DNA of 9,515 bases from an uncultured Pseudomonadaceae bacterium (GCA_947630465.1 CANRHT010000072.1:1-9515); one strand, 5' to 3'. Positions 1-6,892 are shown, counted from the stretch's first letter. The notes: generated by a model not told the origin, from the sequence alone. Program-made: numbers and translations.

Positions 1-737
1 GCCACATCAATCAAGCGAAATGGCTCGTTAAATTCGATGCAGTCAAAGAGCACAACTTCGTCGTCCAACAAGGTGGCGTTACCGAGGTGAATATCACCGT
101 GGCACTCGCGAATGGAACCATTATGACGACGCTGCTCTAATAAGGGCAGTAAACGGGTAAAGCTGCTTTCAGCCCAAGCTTCGAGTGCATCAAGCTGCTG
201 TAGATCGGCTGGTTCGCTCAGTAACGGGCGGATCTGTTCAAAGTTTTGGCGAATCGGTGCCATAATTGCGTGCGGATCACCCAGTGCATGCTCAGCAGGT
301 ACGCGAGGTGCTTCATGGTGAAAACGGGCAATTTGCTTGGCTAAGGCATCAATGTGTGTTTCGCAGAGCTCACCACGTTTTTGCATATCACCCAGTAATT
401 GGGTCTGTGGGAATTGGCGCATTTTTACTGCGTATTCAATGGCTGGGCCGTCACCGTTGATTTGTGGGGCATCAATCGAGCCGGTAATAGCCACAACTTC
501 GAGGTAGAGTCCGTCGGTTAAACGCTGGTTTAAACGTACTTCTTCACTGCAAAAATGTTTGCGCGCTGCAACTTCAGTAAAGTCTAAAAAACCAAAGTTA
601 ACGGCTTTTTTAATTTTGTAAGCATAAGGGCCGGTCAAGATGACCCAGGAAATATGTGTTTCAATGACCTGGAAATCTTCGACTGGGTGCGGAAAGATCG
701 CAGGGTTTTGTAAGGCGGCAATCAGAGCTTGAGTCAC
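1..737 (-). CDS. Aminoglycoside phosphotransferase-like N-terminal part of a COG2187-type protein, 3' end outside window
   Basis: The frame stays open from a GTG start at 737 to the left edge, giving the first 245 residues. The start is set by an AAGGA ribosome site about 7 bases upstream and by an N-terminus (MTQALIAAL, then HPVEDFQVIETHISWV) that I remember from Pseudomonas homologues. There is no ATG start, so an ATG-only search would miss it. A Lys-rich strand (YAYKIKK, residues 38-44) fits the ATP-contacting lysine of the kinase-like fold. The Brenner-type motif C-HGDIHLGN sits at 212-220, with D215 as presumed catalytic base, and FDCIEFN at 231-237 supplies the metal-binding Asp. Relatives are about 500 residues long and carry a C-terminal P-loop ATPase domain; that half would lie to the left. 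The substrate is unknown, and despite the family name there is no reason to infer antibiotic resistance. It diverges from mrcB. Confidence 0.85.
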   Translation of the reverse strand, partial: MTQALIAALQNPAIFPHPVEDFQVIETHISWVILTGPYAYKIKKAVNFGFLDFTEVAARKHFCSEEVRLNQRLTDGLYLEVVAITGSIDAPQINGDGPAIEYAVKMRQFPQTQLLGDMQKRGELCETHIDALAKQIARFHHEAPRVPAEHALGDPHAIMAPIRQNFEQIRPLLSEPADLQQLDALEAWAESSFTRLLPLLEQRRHNGSIRECHGDIHLGNATLLDDEVVLFDCIEFNEPFRLIDV

Positions 738-760
738 GGGAAATCCTTGAAGGTAATAAA

Positions 761-776
761 ATAATGCCTGCATTAT
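761..776. repeat. 16-base near-palindrome between divergent genes
   Basis: ATAATGC and GCATTAT are perfect 7-base inverted arms around a CT centre. The element overlaps the likely -10 of the minus-strand gene (CATAAT on that strand, 777-772). A dimeric regulator could bind here, but this is inference; no known operator consensus is recognised. Confidence 0.4.
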
Positions 777-799
777 GGCAACTGTGGGCGAGTGTGCAA
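772..799 (-). promoter_or_regulatory. Candidate promoter of the phosphotransferase-like gene
   Basis: On the minus strand TTGCAC (799-794) and CATAAT (777-772) are separated by 16 bases. The -10 matches sigma-70 at 5 of 6 positions and the -35 at only 3 of 6. Transcription would start near 765, leaving a short 5' UTR with the AAGGA site before the GTG at 737. Confidence 0.4.
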
Positions 800-837
800 A
801 CTATAACAACATGCATTTTGAACTGAAACAAAACAGG

Positions 838-843
838 TATAAT
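838..843 (+). promoter_or_regulatory. Perfect -10 hexamer immediately before mrcB
   Basis: TATAAT lies 7 bases before the mrcB ATG at 851. Used as a -10 box, it would start transcription at or next to the A of the ATG and give a leaderless or nearly leaderless message. No good -35 is visible at normal spacing. A second option is TATAAC at 802-807, which would leave a UTR of roughly 35 bases. Either way the usual Shine-Dalgarno is absent; the nearest purine run is CAGG at 834-837, too far away to be ideal. Confidence 0.4.
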
Positions 844-850
844 TAATAGC

Positions 851-3193
851 ATGACTCAAAAAAGAACATCTTCTTCGGCTAAAACAGCCAAAAAGCAGCG
901 CGCCAAAAAAGCTCCACGCCGTTGGTTAGGCTTGTTTTTTAAGCTTTCTATTGTTGCCGCTGTCTTACTCGCTGCTGTGCTTGTATATCTGGATGCGATT
1001 GTACAAGAAAAGTTTTCAGGTAAACGCTGGACCATTCCAGCCAAAGTCTATGCGCGGCCTTTAGAGCTTTTTGCAGGGCAAAAGCTGAGTAAGCAAGACT
1101 TTTTAACCGAACTGGATGCTTTAGGTTATCGCAATGAAACCTCGGCCAACAGTCCCGGTAGCTTGTCGGTGAATGGTAACCGCGTTGATCTGCACACCCG
1201 TGGCTTTCAGTTCTATGAAGGTGCGGAGCCTGCGCAAGCTTTGCGCGTACAGTTTTCAGGTAACAGTATTGCCAGTTTGGGGCACAGCAGTGGTCGAGAG
1301 ATTGCTGTGGCGCGCCTTGAGCCTTTGTTGGTGGGTGGATTATATCCCGCGCATCAAGAAGACCGTATTTTAGTACGACTGGATCAAACGCCTGAGTTAT
1401 TAGCGCAAGCGTTAATCGCCGTAGAAGATCGTGATTTTTATCAGCATCACGGTGTATCGCTAAAATCCATTGCGCGCGCGGTCTGGGTAAATACTTCCTC
1501 AAGATCGCTGCGCCAAGGTGGCAGTACCCTGACTCAGCAATTGGTTAAGAATTTTTTCCTTACCAATGAGCGCACTTTAACGCGTAAAGCCACTGAAGCG
1601 CTGATGTCGGTATTGATTGAGCTGCATTACAGTAAGCAGGAAATATTGGAGGCCTATCTGAATGAGGTCTTTCTGGGTCAAGACGGGCAGCGCGCCGTAC
1701 ATGGCTTCGGTTTAGGTAGCCAATACTTTTTCAGCCGACCGCTGGCTGAGTTGAAACTGCATCAGGTAGCGTTGTTGGTGGGAATGGTTAAAGGTCCATC
1801 ATATTACAATCCGCGTCGCCAGCCTGAGCGCGCGTTGGAACGCCGTAACTTGGTGATCGATTTGCTGGCTGAGCAAGGCATCGTCAGCGCTGAGCAAGCG
1901 CAACAAGCCAAGCAGCAGCCGTTGGGGATTACCAAGCATGGCAGTTTAGCCAATACCACTTATCCGGGGTTTATTGACGTGATTAAACGTCAATTGCGTG
2001 AAGACTATCGCGATGAAGATTTAACCGAAGAAGGCTTGCGCATCTTTACCAGTTTTGACCCTATTATGCAGCGCAAGGCAGAAGCCGCGCTGGCGCAGAC
2101 CTATAAACAGTTGGCTGGACGCAAAGACATTGACCAAGTTGAGTCGGCCATGGTGGTCAGTAACCCTGAAACCGGTGAGGTTTTAGCGCTGTTGGGCAGC
2201 CGTTTACCGCGCTACGCTGGGTTTAATCGCGCGTTGGATGCGGTGCGTCCAATCGGGTCTTTAGTCAAGCCAGCGGTTTACCTCACTGCGTTAGAGCAGC
2301 CCAAACAATACAGTTTAACCAGCTATATTCAGGACGCCACTTTCTCGGTTAAAAGTCAGCAAGGCAAAGTGTGGACGCCGCAAAACTATGATCGTAAAGA
2401 GCATGGCACGGTGTTTTTATATCAAGGTTTGGCGCAATCTTATAATTTATCAACGGCTAAACTTGGGCTGGAAATGGGCGTGCCGCGCGTATTGCAAACT
2501 GTGCGCAAGTTGGGTGTTGAGCGTGAGTGGCCGGCTTACCCGTCAATGCTGCTTGGCGCGGGCAGTTTGAGTCCGATGGAAGTGGCAGGGATGTATCAAA
2601 CCATTGCCAATGGTGGTTTTAATACACCACTGCGTGCGATTCGTGATGTGCTCACCGCTGATGGTGAGCCGCTGGGGCGCTACCCTTATCGTGTTGAGCA
2701 ACGGTTTGATCCAGGTGCCATTTACTTAACTCAAGAAGCCATGCGCCGAGTCATGACCGAAGGCACGGGGCGCTCTGTGTATAACCGAGTACCGGCATCC
2801 TTAGTATTGGCAGGGAAAACCGGTACCAGTAATGATTCGCGCGACAGCTGGTTTGCTGGTTTCGGTCAAGATTTGCTGGCGGTGGTCTGGATGGGGCGCG
2901 ATGATAACGGTCAGACGCCGCTAACAGGGGCTAGTGGTGCGCTGCAAGTCTGGGCAAACTTCATGCAGGCTGCTGCACCAACGTCGCTCAATATGACACC
3001 GCCCGATAATGTAGTGAATGCATGGGTTGATGCCTATTCAGGACAGGGCAGTGCGCAAGGTTGTCCGGGAGCAGTGCAAATGCCTTATATTCGCGGCGCA
3101 GAGCCTGTTGCGGGAGAGTCCTGCGATAAGCCTGGCGTTTTATCGGCACCGGCTGATACTGTTAAAAGCTGGATTCGTGGTTGGCTTAATTAA
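851..3193 (+). CDS. mrcB: Bifunctional peptidoglycan synthase PBP1b (glycosyltransferase/transpeptidase)
   Basis: This class A penicillin-binding protein of 780 residues polymerises lipid II into glycan strands and cross-links the peptides on the periplasmic face of the inner membrane. The order is a basic cytoplasmic tail (1-27), one membrane anchor (about 28-47), a UB2H-type regulatory region (about 75-160), a GT51 glycosyltransferase (about 170-340) and a penicillin-binding transpeptidase (about 430-705). Visible catalytic residues are E192 in VEDRDF, E272 in YLNEVFLG, the acyl-serine S470 in SLVK, S530-Y-N532, and K656-T-G in KTGTS. All are intact and the length is normal. The ATG start is kept because the next in-frame candidates would remove the cytoplasmic tail, although it has no clear ribosome site. 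The UB2H region is where an outer-membrane lipoprotein docks in this family, which fits the TPR lipoprotein gene 18 bases downstream. ponB is a synonym. Confidence 0.97.
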   Translation: MTQKRTSSSAKTAKKQRAKKAPRRWLGLFFKLSIVAAVLLAAVLVYLDAIVQEKFSGKRWTIPAKVYARPLELFAGQKLSKQDFLTELDALGYRNETSANSPGSLSVNGNRVDLHTRGFQFYEGAEPAQALRVQFSGNSIASLGHSSGREIAVARLEPLLVGGLYPAHQEDRILVRLDQTPELLAQALIAVEDRDFYQHHGVSLKSIARAVWVNTSSRSLRQGGSTLTQQLVKNFFLTNERTLTRKATEALMSVLIELHYSKQEILEAYLNEVFLGQDGQRAVHGFGLGSQYFFSRPLAELKLHQVALLVGMVKGPSYYNPRRQPERALERRNLVIDLLAEQGIVSAEQAQQAKQQPLGITKHGSLANTTYPGFIDVIKRQLREDYRDEDLTEEGLRIFTSFDPIMQRKAEAALAQTYKQLAGRKDIDQVESAMVVSNPETGEVLALLGSRLPRYAGFNRALDAVRPIGSLVKPAVYLTALEQPKQYSLTSYIQDATFSVKSQQGKVWTPQNYDRKEHGTVFLYQGLAQSYNLSTAKLGLEMGVPRVLQTVRKLGVEREWPAYPSMLLGAGSLSPMEVAGMYQTIANGGFNTPLRAIRDVLTADGEPLGRYPYRVEQRFDPGAIYLTQEAMRRVMTEGTGRSVYNRVPASLVLAGKTGTSNDSRDSWFAGFGQDLLAVVWMGRDDNGQTPLTGASGALQVWANFMQAAAPTSLNMTPPDNVVNAWVDAYSGQGSAQGCPGAVQMPYIRGAEPVAGESCDKPGVLSAPADTVKSWIRGWLN

Positions 3194-3211
3194 AATATCC
3201 GAGGATTTAAA

Positions 3212-3886
3212 GTGATTAAACATGCAGTGTGTGTCCTTGCTGTAACAACATTGTTAGTCGGTTGTGCTGGCTCGCAATATCAATCAATCCCTGTGGTTGA
3301 TAACGGCAGTCCGTTGTCGCCCGGTGCGATGCGAGACAGCCGTGCTCGACAGACGGTAACGACTGTGGATATGAATCAACAAACACATGCTTCCAGTCAG
3401 CCGTCTGGCGATGATGCCGTGCAAACGTACGCTGTACCCAGTTCGCCAATTAGCGGTATACAGGTTCATCATGCGGATTCTCCTGCTTCAGCGCCGAGTA
3501 TGGCAGCACCCAGCGTTTCAGCACCTGTTGCTGCGCAGGCACGCTTAGCAGCGGATGAGCAATTGGCGGGTCCTGTGTTGGCGTTGCTCACCTCCGCAAA
3601 ACAGCAACAAAGTGGCGGTGATTTCAATGGTGCTGCATCCAGTCTTGAGCGAGCACAGCGTATCGCACCGCGTGAGCCGCAGGTTCTCTACCGTTTAGCC
3701 GAAGTACGTTTGGCGCAAGGCGATGCCAGTCAAGCTGAGCAGTTGGCGCAACAAGGTCTGCGTTACAGTGAAGGCCGTTCAGCGCTGCAAGCTGGACTGT
3801 GGGATTTGATTGCACGGGCACGTACGGCACAAGGTAATACTGCAGGCGCGCAAGAAGCACAGCAGCGCGCAAGGGTTAATTTATAA
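3212..3886 (+). CDS. lpoP: TPR-containing outer-membrane lipoprotein, probable PBP1b activator LpoP
   Basis: The 224-residue product begins with a lipoprotein signal peptide ending in the lipobox LLVGC, so C18 would be lipidated. A flexible stretch rich in Ser/Pro/Ala/Gln follows (about 20-118, with an Ala-Pro-Ser-rich run near 90-110). The C-terminal 100 residues form about three TPR-like helical pairs (roughly 121-154, 156-188 and 191-224; the second contains LAEVRLAQGDASQAEQLAQQGL). The start is a GTG with GAGGA at 3201-3205 in good position. In P. aeruginosa the lipoprotein LpoP activates PBP1b in place of the enterobacterial LpoB; I recall it as a TPR lipoprotein encoded beside the PBP1b gene. 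Lipobox, long linker able to cross the periplasm, TPR end and position directly after mrcB all fit. The name rests on architecture and neighbourhood; a generic TPR lipoprotein is the alternative. Confidence 0.82.
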   Translation: MIKHAVCVLAVTTLLVGCAGSQYQSIPVVDNGSPLSPGAMRDSRARQTVTTVDMNQQTHASSQPSGDDAVQTYAVPSSPISGIQVHHADSPASAPSMAAPSVSAPVAAQARLAADEQLAGPVLALLTSAKQQQSGGDFNGAASSLERAQRIAPREPQVLYRLAEVRLAQGDASQAEQLAQQGLRYSEGRSALQAGLWDLIARARTAQGNTAGAQEAQQRARVNL

Positions 3887-4227
3887 TGACTGCGCCGCGC
3901 CGAGTGCATCTTCTGCAGTTGTTATCTGATCTGCAGCACGAGTTGCAACAGATGGGGTGCTGGGAGCAGAGCGCTCCAACTGCACAAGCGTTGCAAAGCC
4001 AACAGCCATTTTGTGTGGATACGCTAGAGTTTACTCAGTGGCTGCAGTGGCTGTTTATACCGCGTATGCAAGCGCTTATACACAGCGAGCAAGCATTGCC
4101 GAGTCAGTGTGCTATATGTGAGATGGCAGAAATGGTGTATCGCGAGCAAAGAGTCCGTGTTGACTCTTTGCTGCGCTGTTTGAAAAGTATTGATGTGGCG
4201 ATTACTGAACCCTGCCAGGTACATTAA
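3886..4227 (+). CDS. yqcC: YqcC family protein (DUF446)
   Basis: This 113-residue soluble protein lacks a signal peptide or membrane segment. Its centre (39-61) reads QQPFCVDTLEFTQWLQWLFI then PRM, matching the signature I know from E. coli YqcC, where the same QPF-DT-EWLQW-IPRM pattern occurs; the total length also fits. The biochemical role is unknown. In enterobacteria yqcC sits beside the tRNA pseudouridine synthase gene truC, but here it follows the PBP1b/LpoP pair instead. Its ATG shares one base with the lpoP stop codon (TAATG), so translation is probably coupled and the three genes form one transcript. It carries six cysteines (C25, C43, C75, C78, C98, C110), including CAIC at 75-78, which is notable for such a small cytoplasmic protein, but I do not claim metal binding. 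Confidence 0.85.
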   Translation: MTAPRRVHLLQLLSDLQHELQQMGCWEQSAPTAQALQSQQPFCVDTLEFTQWLQWLFIPRMQALIHSEQALPSQCAICEMAEMVYREQRVRVDSLLRCLKSIDVAITEPCQVH

Positions 4228-4242
4228 GCCTTAGCTTTAAGT

Positions 4243-4277
4243 GTGCTGCGCATTACTTTCGAGTGGTTGTGCAGCGC
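4243..4277. terminator. Weak hairpin where yqcC and the DUF4124 gene converge
   Basis: GCTGCGCA (4245-4252) pairs with TGTGCAGC (4268-4275) with one G-T wobble around a 15-base loop; two more outer pairs are possible. It spans the short convergent gap and the 3' end of the minus-strand gene. No T-run follows on either strand, so it is not a classical intrinsic terminator. It could be a processing or weak stop signal. Confidence 0.25.
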
Positions 4278-4708
4278 TCTTTAATTGAGTTCTGCAGTTC
4301 GCTAATTCGAGCTTGACGCTCTTCTTCAGTGAGGCGCGTGGGTTTGCCGTCAACATCAGCGAGTACACGAGGATTGTTTTCTAATTGTGAAAGGTTGTAG
4401 CGCGCCTCGGTGCAGTACTTTTTAAGCGCCGCTGTTTCTTCCGCGACTTGCTTACGTACTTCGCGATCAATTGTGCTTTGTTCTTTGGCGTCTATTGTGG
4501 CGTTATCAGCTTCGGCTTGCTGGGCAGTTTTTTCTGGTAGCTTGGGTTGAAATGATTTGGTGCTCACACTTTCAACATTGCGCTGAGAGGGCGGTTCTGA
4601 GCCGAAGTGGGTCACGCCTTTTTCATCAACCCACTTGTAGATTGGCGCAGCAAACAGAGCTGAGCTGAACAGGAATAAAAAACTGGTAGCAGTGATTAAG
4701 CGGCGCAT
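4253..4708 (-). CDS. Exported DUF4124 domain protein
   Basis: The product has 151 residues. A signal peptide occupies about 1-20 (hydrophobic core FLFLFSSALFA) with a likely cleavage after the Ala-containing LFA. DUF4124 follows directly, with its typical IYKWVDEKGVTHFGSEPP at 23-40. The rest (about 60-150) is charged, Glu/Lys/Gln-rich and probably helical or coiled coil. Two cysteines (C99, C146) could form a disulphide in the periplasm. The ATG at 4708 is preceded by AAGGA at 4719-4715 on the minus strand. The function is unknown; such proteins are common and often duplicated in pseudomonads. It is transcribed towards yqcC and away from ilvI, so it is a stand-alone gene. Confidence 0.85.
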   Translation of the reverse strand: MRRLITATSFLFLFSSALFAAPIYKWVDEKGVTHFGSEPPSQRNVESVSTKSFQPKLPEKTAQQAEADNATIDAKEQSTIDREVRKQVAEETAALKKYCTEARYNLSQLENNPRVLADVDGKPTRLTEEERQARISELQNSIKERCTTTRK

Positions 4709-4729
4709 GCAAAGTCCTTGTCGTAACTG

Positions 4730-4757
4730 ATAAAACTAAATGTGATCAAGCTGTAAA
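4730..4757 (-). promoter_or_regulatory. Candidate promoter of the DUF4124 gene
   Basis: On the minus strand TTTACA (4757-4752) and TTTTAT (4735-4730) are 16 bases apart and match sigma-70 at 9 of 12 positions. The expected start near 4723 leaves a short UTR that just includes the AAGGA site at 4719-4715. Confidence 0.4.
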
Positions 4758-4761
4758 AAAA

Positions 4762-4790
4762 TTAATATACCTTAAAAAAGGCTATATTAA
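4762..4790. repeat. A+T-rich inverted repeat, 12-base arms
   Basis: TTAATATACCTT (4762-4773) is followed by an AAAA loop and AAGG-C-TATATTAA (4778-4790). All twelve pairs form, with a single C bulge at 4782. There is no T-run after it, and it lies between two diverging promoters, so a protein-binding operator is more likely than a terminator. No specific regulator can be named. Confidence 0.5.
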
Positions 4791-4872
4791 GCTTGTGGTT
4801 GTACATAGTGACTATAAATACCTATCATATGCAAATAACAGTCGTGGAAATGAGATAAATGTCTCGTAATGC

Positions 4873-4901
4873 TTGACTTGCGGCTGCTTAATCCGAACAA
4901 T
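4873..4901 (+). promoter_or_regulatory. Candidate ilvI promoter
   Basis: TTGACT (4873-4878), 17 bases, then AACAAT (4896-4901): 9 of 12 matches to sigma-70. A start near 4908 would give a leader of about 258 bases before ilvI. An alternative further up is TTGTAC (4799-4804) with TATCAT (4823-4828), spacing 18. Confidence 0.45.
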
Positions 4902-4955
4902 TCGTAGATTGCTGTGACGATAGCCTCAAAAAGGCGCTCATAGCATTATTAGTTT

Positions 4956-5129
4956 ATGAGGTGCGTACCCGTGCCGCCCGCTATACCCGTATCGCGTTAC
5001 CTCGCGCTGGGTGAGAAATCTTTAGACATTCGGATTTCTCTATGCTGCTTAATTTTGGTAGCTGGGTCGTCGGCAATCACCGTTACCCGCGCTGCAAATA
5101 ACAGCAACCTACAATCAGATTGCCCTTGA
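4956..5129 (+). CDS. Possible 57-codon leader peptide of the ilv operon
   Basis: An ATG at 4956 opens a frame ending at TGA 5127-5129, inside the presumed ilvI leader and 36 bases before the ilvI start. Seventeen of 57 residues are Leu, Ile or Val, and eight of the 13 at 23-35 are (LDIRISLCCLILV), followed by AITV at 40-43. A dense run of the pathway's end-product codons is what a transcription-attenuation leader peptide shows. The stop codon falls in the loop of a hairpin (5122-5137) just before ilvI. Against it, no Shine-Dalgarno precedes the ATG and the peptide is longer than most attenuator peptides. The middle also resembles a membrane segment. Expression is not shown. Confidence 0.35.
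   Translation: MRCVPVPPAIPVSRYLALGEKSLDIRISLCCLILVAGSSAITVTRAANNSNLQSDCP
5013..5040 (+). promoter_or_regulatory. Leader hairpin upstream of ilvI
   Basis: GAGAAATC (5013-5020) and GATTTCTC (5033-5040) form a perfect 8-base-pair stem with a 12-base loop. It is not followed by T residues, so it is not a terminator. It sits just before the ATG (5042) of a 19-codon ORF in another frame and inside the 57-codon ORF, at its branched-chain codon cluster, so it could act as a pausing or switching helix. Confidence 0.4.
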
Positions 5130-5153
5130 TGAGGGGCGCTATTCTGGCGTTTT
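5122..5153 (+). promoter_or_regulatory. Hairpins before the ilvI ribosome site, possible weak attenuator
   Basis: GCCCT (5122-5126) pairs with AGGGGC (5132-5137) with one bulge. Overlapping it, GCGC/GGCGT (5136-5139 with 5147-5150, one G-T pair) is directly followed by TTTT at 5150-5153. The two cannot form fully together because they share bases 5136-5137, so an either/or fold is possible. The terminator-like stem is short, so this is a weak candidate. Confidence 0.25.
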
Positions 5154-5165
5154 AGAGGTGTTACA

Positions 5166-6890
5166 GTGGAACTTTTATCCGGCGCAGAAATGCTCGTTCG
5201 CTCACTGCGCGACGAGGGCGTTCAATATATTTATGGCTACCCAGGTGGTGCCGTACTGCATATTTATGATGCATTATTTAAAGAGCCTGCTCTTACGCAT
5301 ATTTTAGTGCGTCATGAGCAAGCAGCTACGCATATGGCTGATGGCTATGCGCGTGCAACTGGTAAAGCAGGTGTTGTCTTAGTGACCTCAGGTCCGGGTG
5401 CAACCAACGCTGTTACTGGTATTGCGACTGCGTTTATGGACTCGATTCCCATGGTAGTTATCTCTGGGCAAGTGCCGAGCGATATGGTGGGTACTGATGC
5501 GTTCCAAGAAACCGACATGATTGGTATCTCGCGTCCGATCGTTAAGCATAGTTTTATTATTAAGCACCCTTCAGAAATTCCTGAGGTGGTCAAAAAGGCT
5601 TTCTATTTAGCTGAATCAGGCCGTCCTGGCCCTGTGGTTATTGATGTCCCTAAGGATATGACTAACCCAATTGATAAGTTTGAATACAGCTACCCGAAAA
5701 AAGCTAAGTTGCGTTCTTATGCGCCGGCTACTCGTGGGCATTCAGGGCAGATTCGTAAAGCTGCGGAAATGTTGTTGGCTGCACGTCGCCCAGTGATTTA
5801 TGCCGGTGGTGGTGTGATCTTGGGTGGTGCTTCAAAGCAGTTGACTGAAATAGCTCAGATGTTGAATGCGCCCGTGACCAATACTTTGATGGGGTTAGGT
5901 TGTTACCCGGGTATGGATCGCCAATTCGTTGGTATGCTAGGTATGCACGGCAGTTACACCGCTAACTTAACGATGCACCACTGCGATGTATTGATTGCGG
6001 TAGGCGCACGCTTTGATGACCGTGTCATCAATGGTGCGGCGAAGTTCTGTCCGAATGCGAAAATCATTCATATTGATATTGATCCAGCATCGATCTCAAA
6101 AACTATCAAAGCAGATATTCCAATTGTGGGTCCGGTTGATAGCGTTTTAAACGACATGTTGGCGGCATTGAAAGATATCGGTACCAAGCCTAATCCTGAT
6201 GTAGTCGCCAGTTGGTGGAAACAAATTGATGAGTGGCGTGGTAACGGTAAGCTGTTCCCTTATGATAGTGGTGACGGCACCATTATTAAGCCGCAGGCAG
6301 TTATCGAGACCTTATGTGATGTCACTCAGGGCGATGCTTTTGTGACTTCTGATGTGGGTCAGCACCAAATGTTTGCTGCGCAGTACTATCGCTTCAATAA
6401 GCCCAATCGTTGGATCAACTCCGGTGGTTTGGGCACGATGGGCTTTGGTTTTCCAGCTGCCATGGGAGTGAAGTTGAACTTCCCTGACGATGACGTCGCG
6501 TGCGTTACCGGTGAAGGCAGTATTCAAATGAATATCCAAGAGTTATCAACCTGCTTGCAGTACGATTTGCCCGTTAAGATTATTAACCTCAATAACGGCG
6601 CGCTCGGCATGGTTCGTCAATGGCAGGATATGGTTTATAACAGCCGTTACTCCCATTCGTACATGGAATCATTGCCTGACTTCGTTAAATTGGTTGAGGC
6701 GTATGGGCATGTTGGCATGCGTATTACCGACTTGAAAGATCTCAAGCCGAAAATGGAAGAAGCCTTTGCGATGAAAAATCGCTTGGTATTCTTAGATATT
6801 CAAGTAGACACCAGTGAGCACGTGTACCCGATGCAGATTCGTGATGGCGCGATGCGCGATATGTGGCTCAGCAAAACGGAGCGGACATAA
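5166..6890 (+). CDS. ilvI: Acetolactate synthase (AHAS) large, catalytic subunit
   Basis: This enzyme condenses two pyruvates to acetolactate, or pyruvate with 2-ketobutyrate to acetohydroxybutyrate, the first shared step of valine/leucine and isoleucine synthesis, in the cytoplasm. At 574 residues it has the family's full length. The ThDP-activating Glu is E51 in VRHEQAA. The FAD/middle-domain motif GARFDDRV is at 280-287. The ThDP/Mg motif runs from G449-E450-G451 to N476-N477. W486 in VRQWQ matches the tryptophan that favours 2-ketobutyrate. The GTG start at 5166 is preceded by AGAGG at 5154-5158 and gives the N-terminus MELLSGAEM expected from Pseudomonas homologues. ilvH follows after two bases, so the subunits are translated together. 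A long upstream leader suggests control before translation of this gene. Confidence 0.97.
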   Translation: MELLSGAEMLVRSLRDEGVQYIYGYPGGAVLHIYDALFKEPALTHILVRHEQAATHMADGYARATGKAGVVLVTSGPGATNAVTGIATAFMDSIPMVVISGQVPSDMVGTDAFQETDMIGISRPIVKHSFIIKHPSEIPEVVKKAFYLAESGRPGPVVIDVPKDMTNPIDKFEYSYPKKAKLRSYAPATRGHSGQIRKAAEMLLAARRPVIYAGGGVILGGASKQLTEIAQMLNAPVTNTLMGLGCYPGMDRQFVGMLGMHGSYTANLTMHHCDVLIAVGARFDDRVINGAAKFCPNAKIIHIDIDPASISKTIKADIPIVGPVDSVLNDMLAALKDIGTKPNPDVVASWWKQIDEWRGNGKLFPYDSGDGTIIKPQAVIETLCDVTQGDAFVTSDVGQHQMFAAQYYRFNKPNRWINSGGLGTMGFGFPAAMGVKLNFPDDDVACVTGEGSIQMNIQELSTCLQYDLPVKIINLNNGALGMVRQWQDMVYNSRYSHSYMESLPDFVKLVEAYGHVGMRITDLKDLKPKMEEAFAMKNRLVFLDIQVDTSEHVYPMQIRDGAMRDMWLSKTERT

Positions 6891-6892
6891 TC

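Larger units (their letters stand above)
4709..5165. other. 457-base gap: divergent promoters, inverted repeat and ilvI leader
   Basis: No conventional gene lies here. From left to right it holds the promoter and ribosome site of the DUF4124 gene, a 29-base A+T-rich inverted repeat (4762-4790), possible sigma-70 elements for ilvI (best at 4873-4901), and a structured stretch of about 260 bases up to ilvI. The last part contains two small ORFs (4956-5129 and 5042-5101) and several hairpins. Base composition changes sharply near 4940, from A+T-rich promoter-like DNA to a more G+C-rich leader-like sequence. Confidence 0.7.

Noticed and set aside
661..852. 63-codon minus-strand ORF across the mrcB upstream spacer
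   Set aside because: It overlaps the real start of the phosphotransferase-like gene in another frame and runs through the palindrome and promoters.
1010..1263. 13-base direct repeat AGTTTTCAGGTAA at two places in mrcB
   Set aside because: Both copies encode the same short FSG stretch in a conserved protein; chance codon reuse explains it.
948..1502. 184-codon minus-strand ORF inside mrcB
   Set aside because: It lies antisense within a strongly supported gene, resembles no family I know, and has no ribosome site or conserved motif. It is a by-product of mrcB codon use.
6863..6892. Upstream in-frame ATG for ilvH giving 173 residues
   Set aside because: It would overlap ilvI by 28 bases and add ten residues absent from the family; the ATG at 6893 gives the standard 163 residues.
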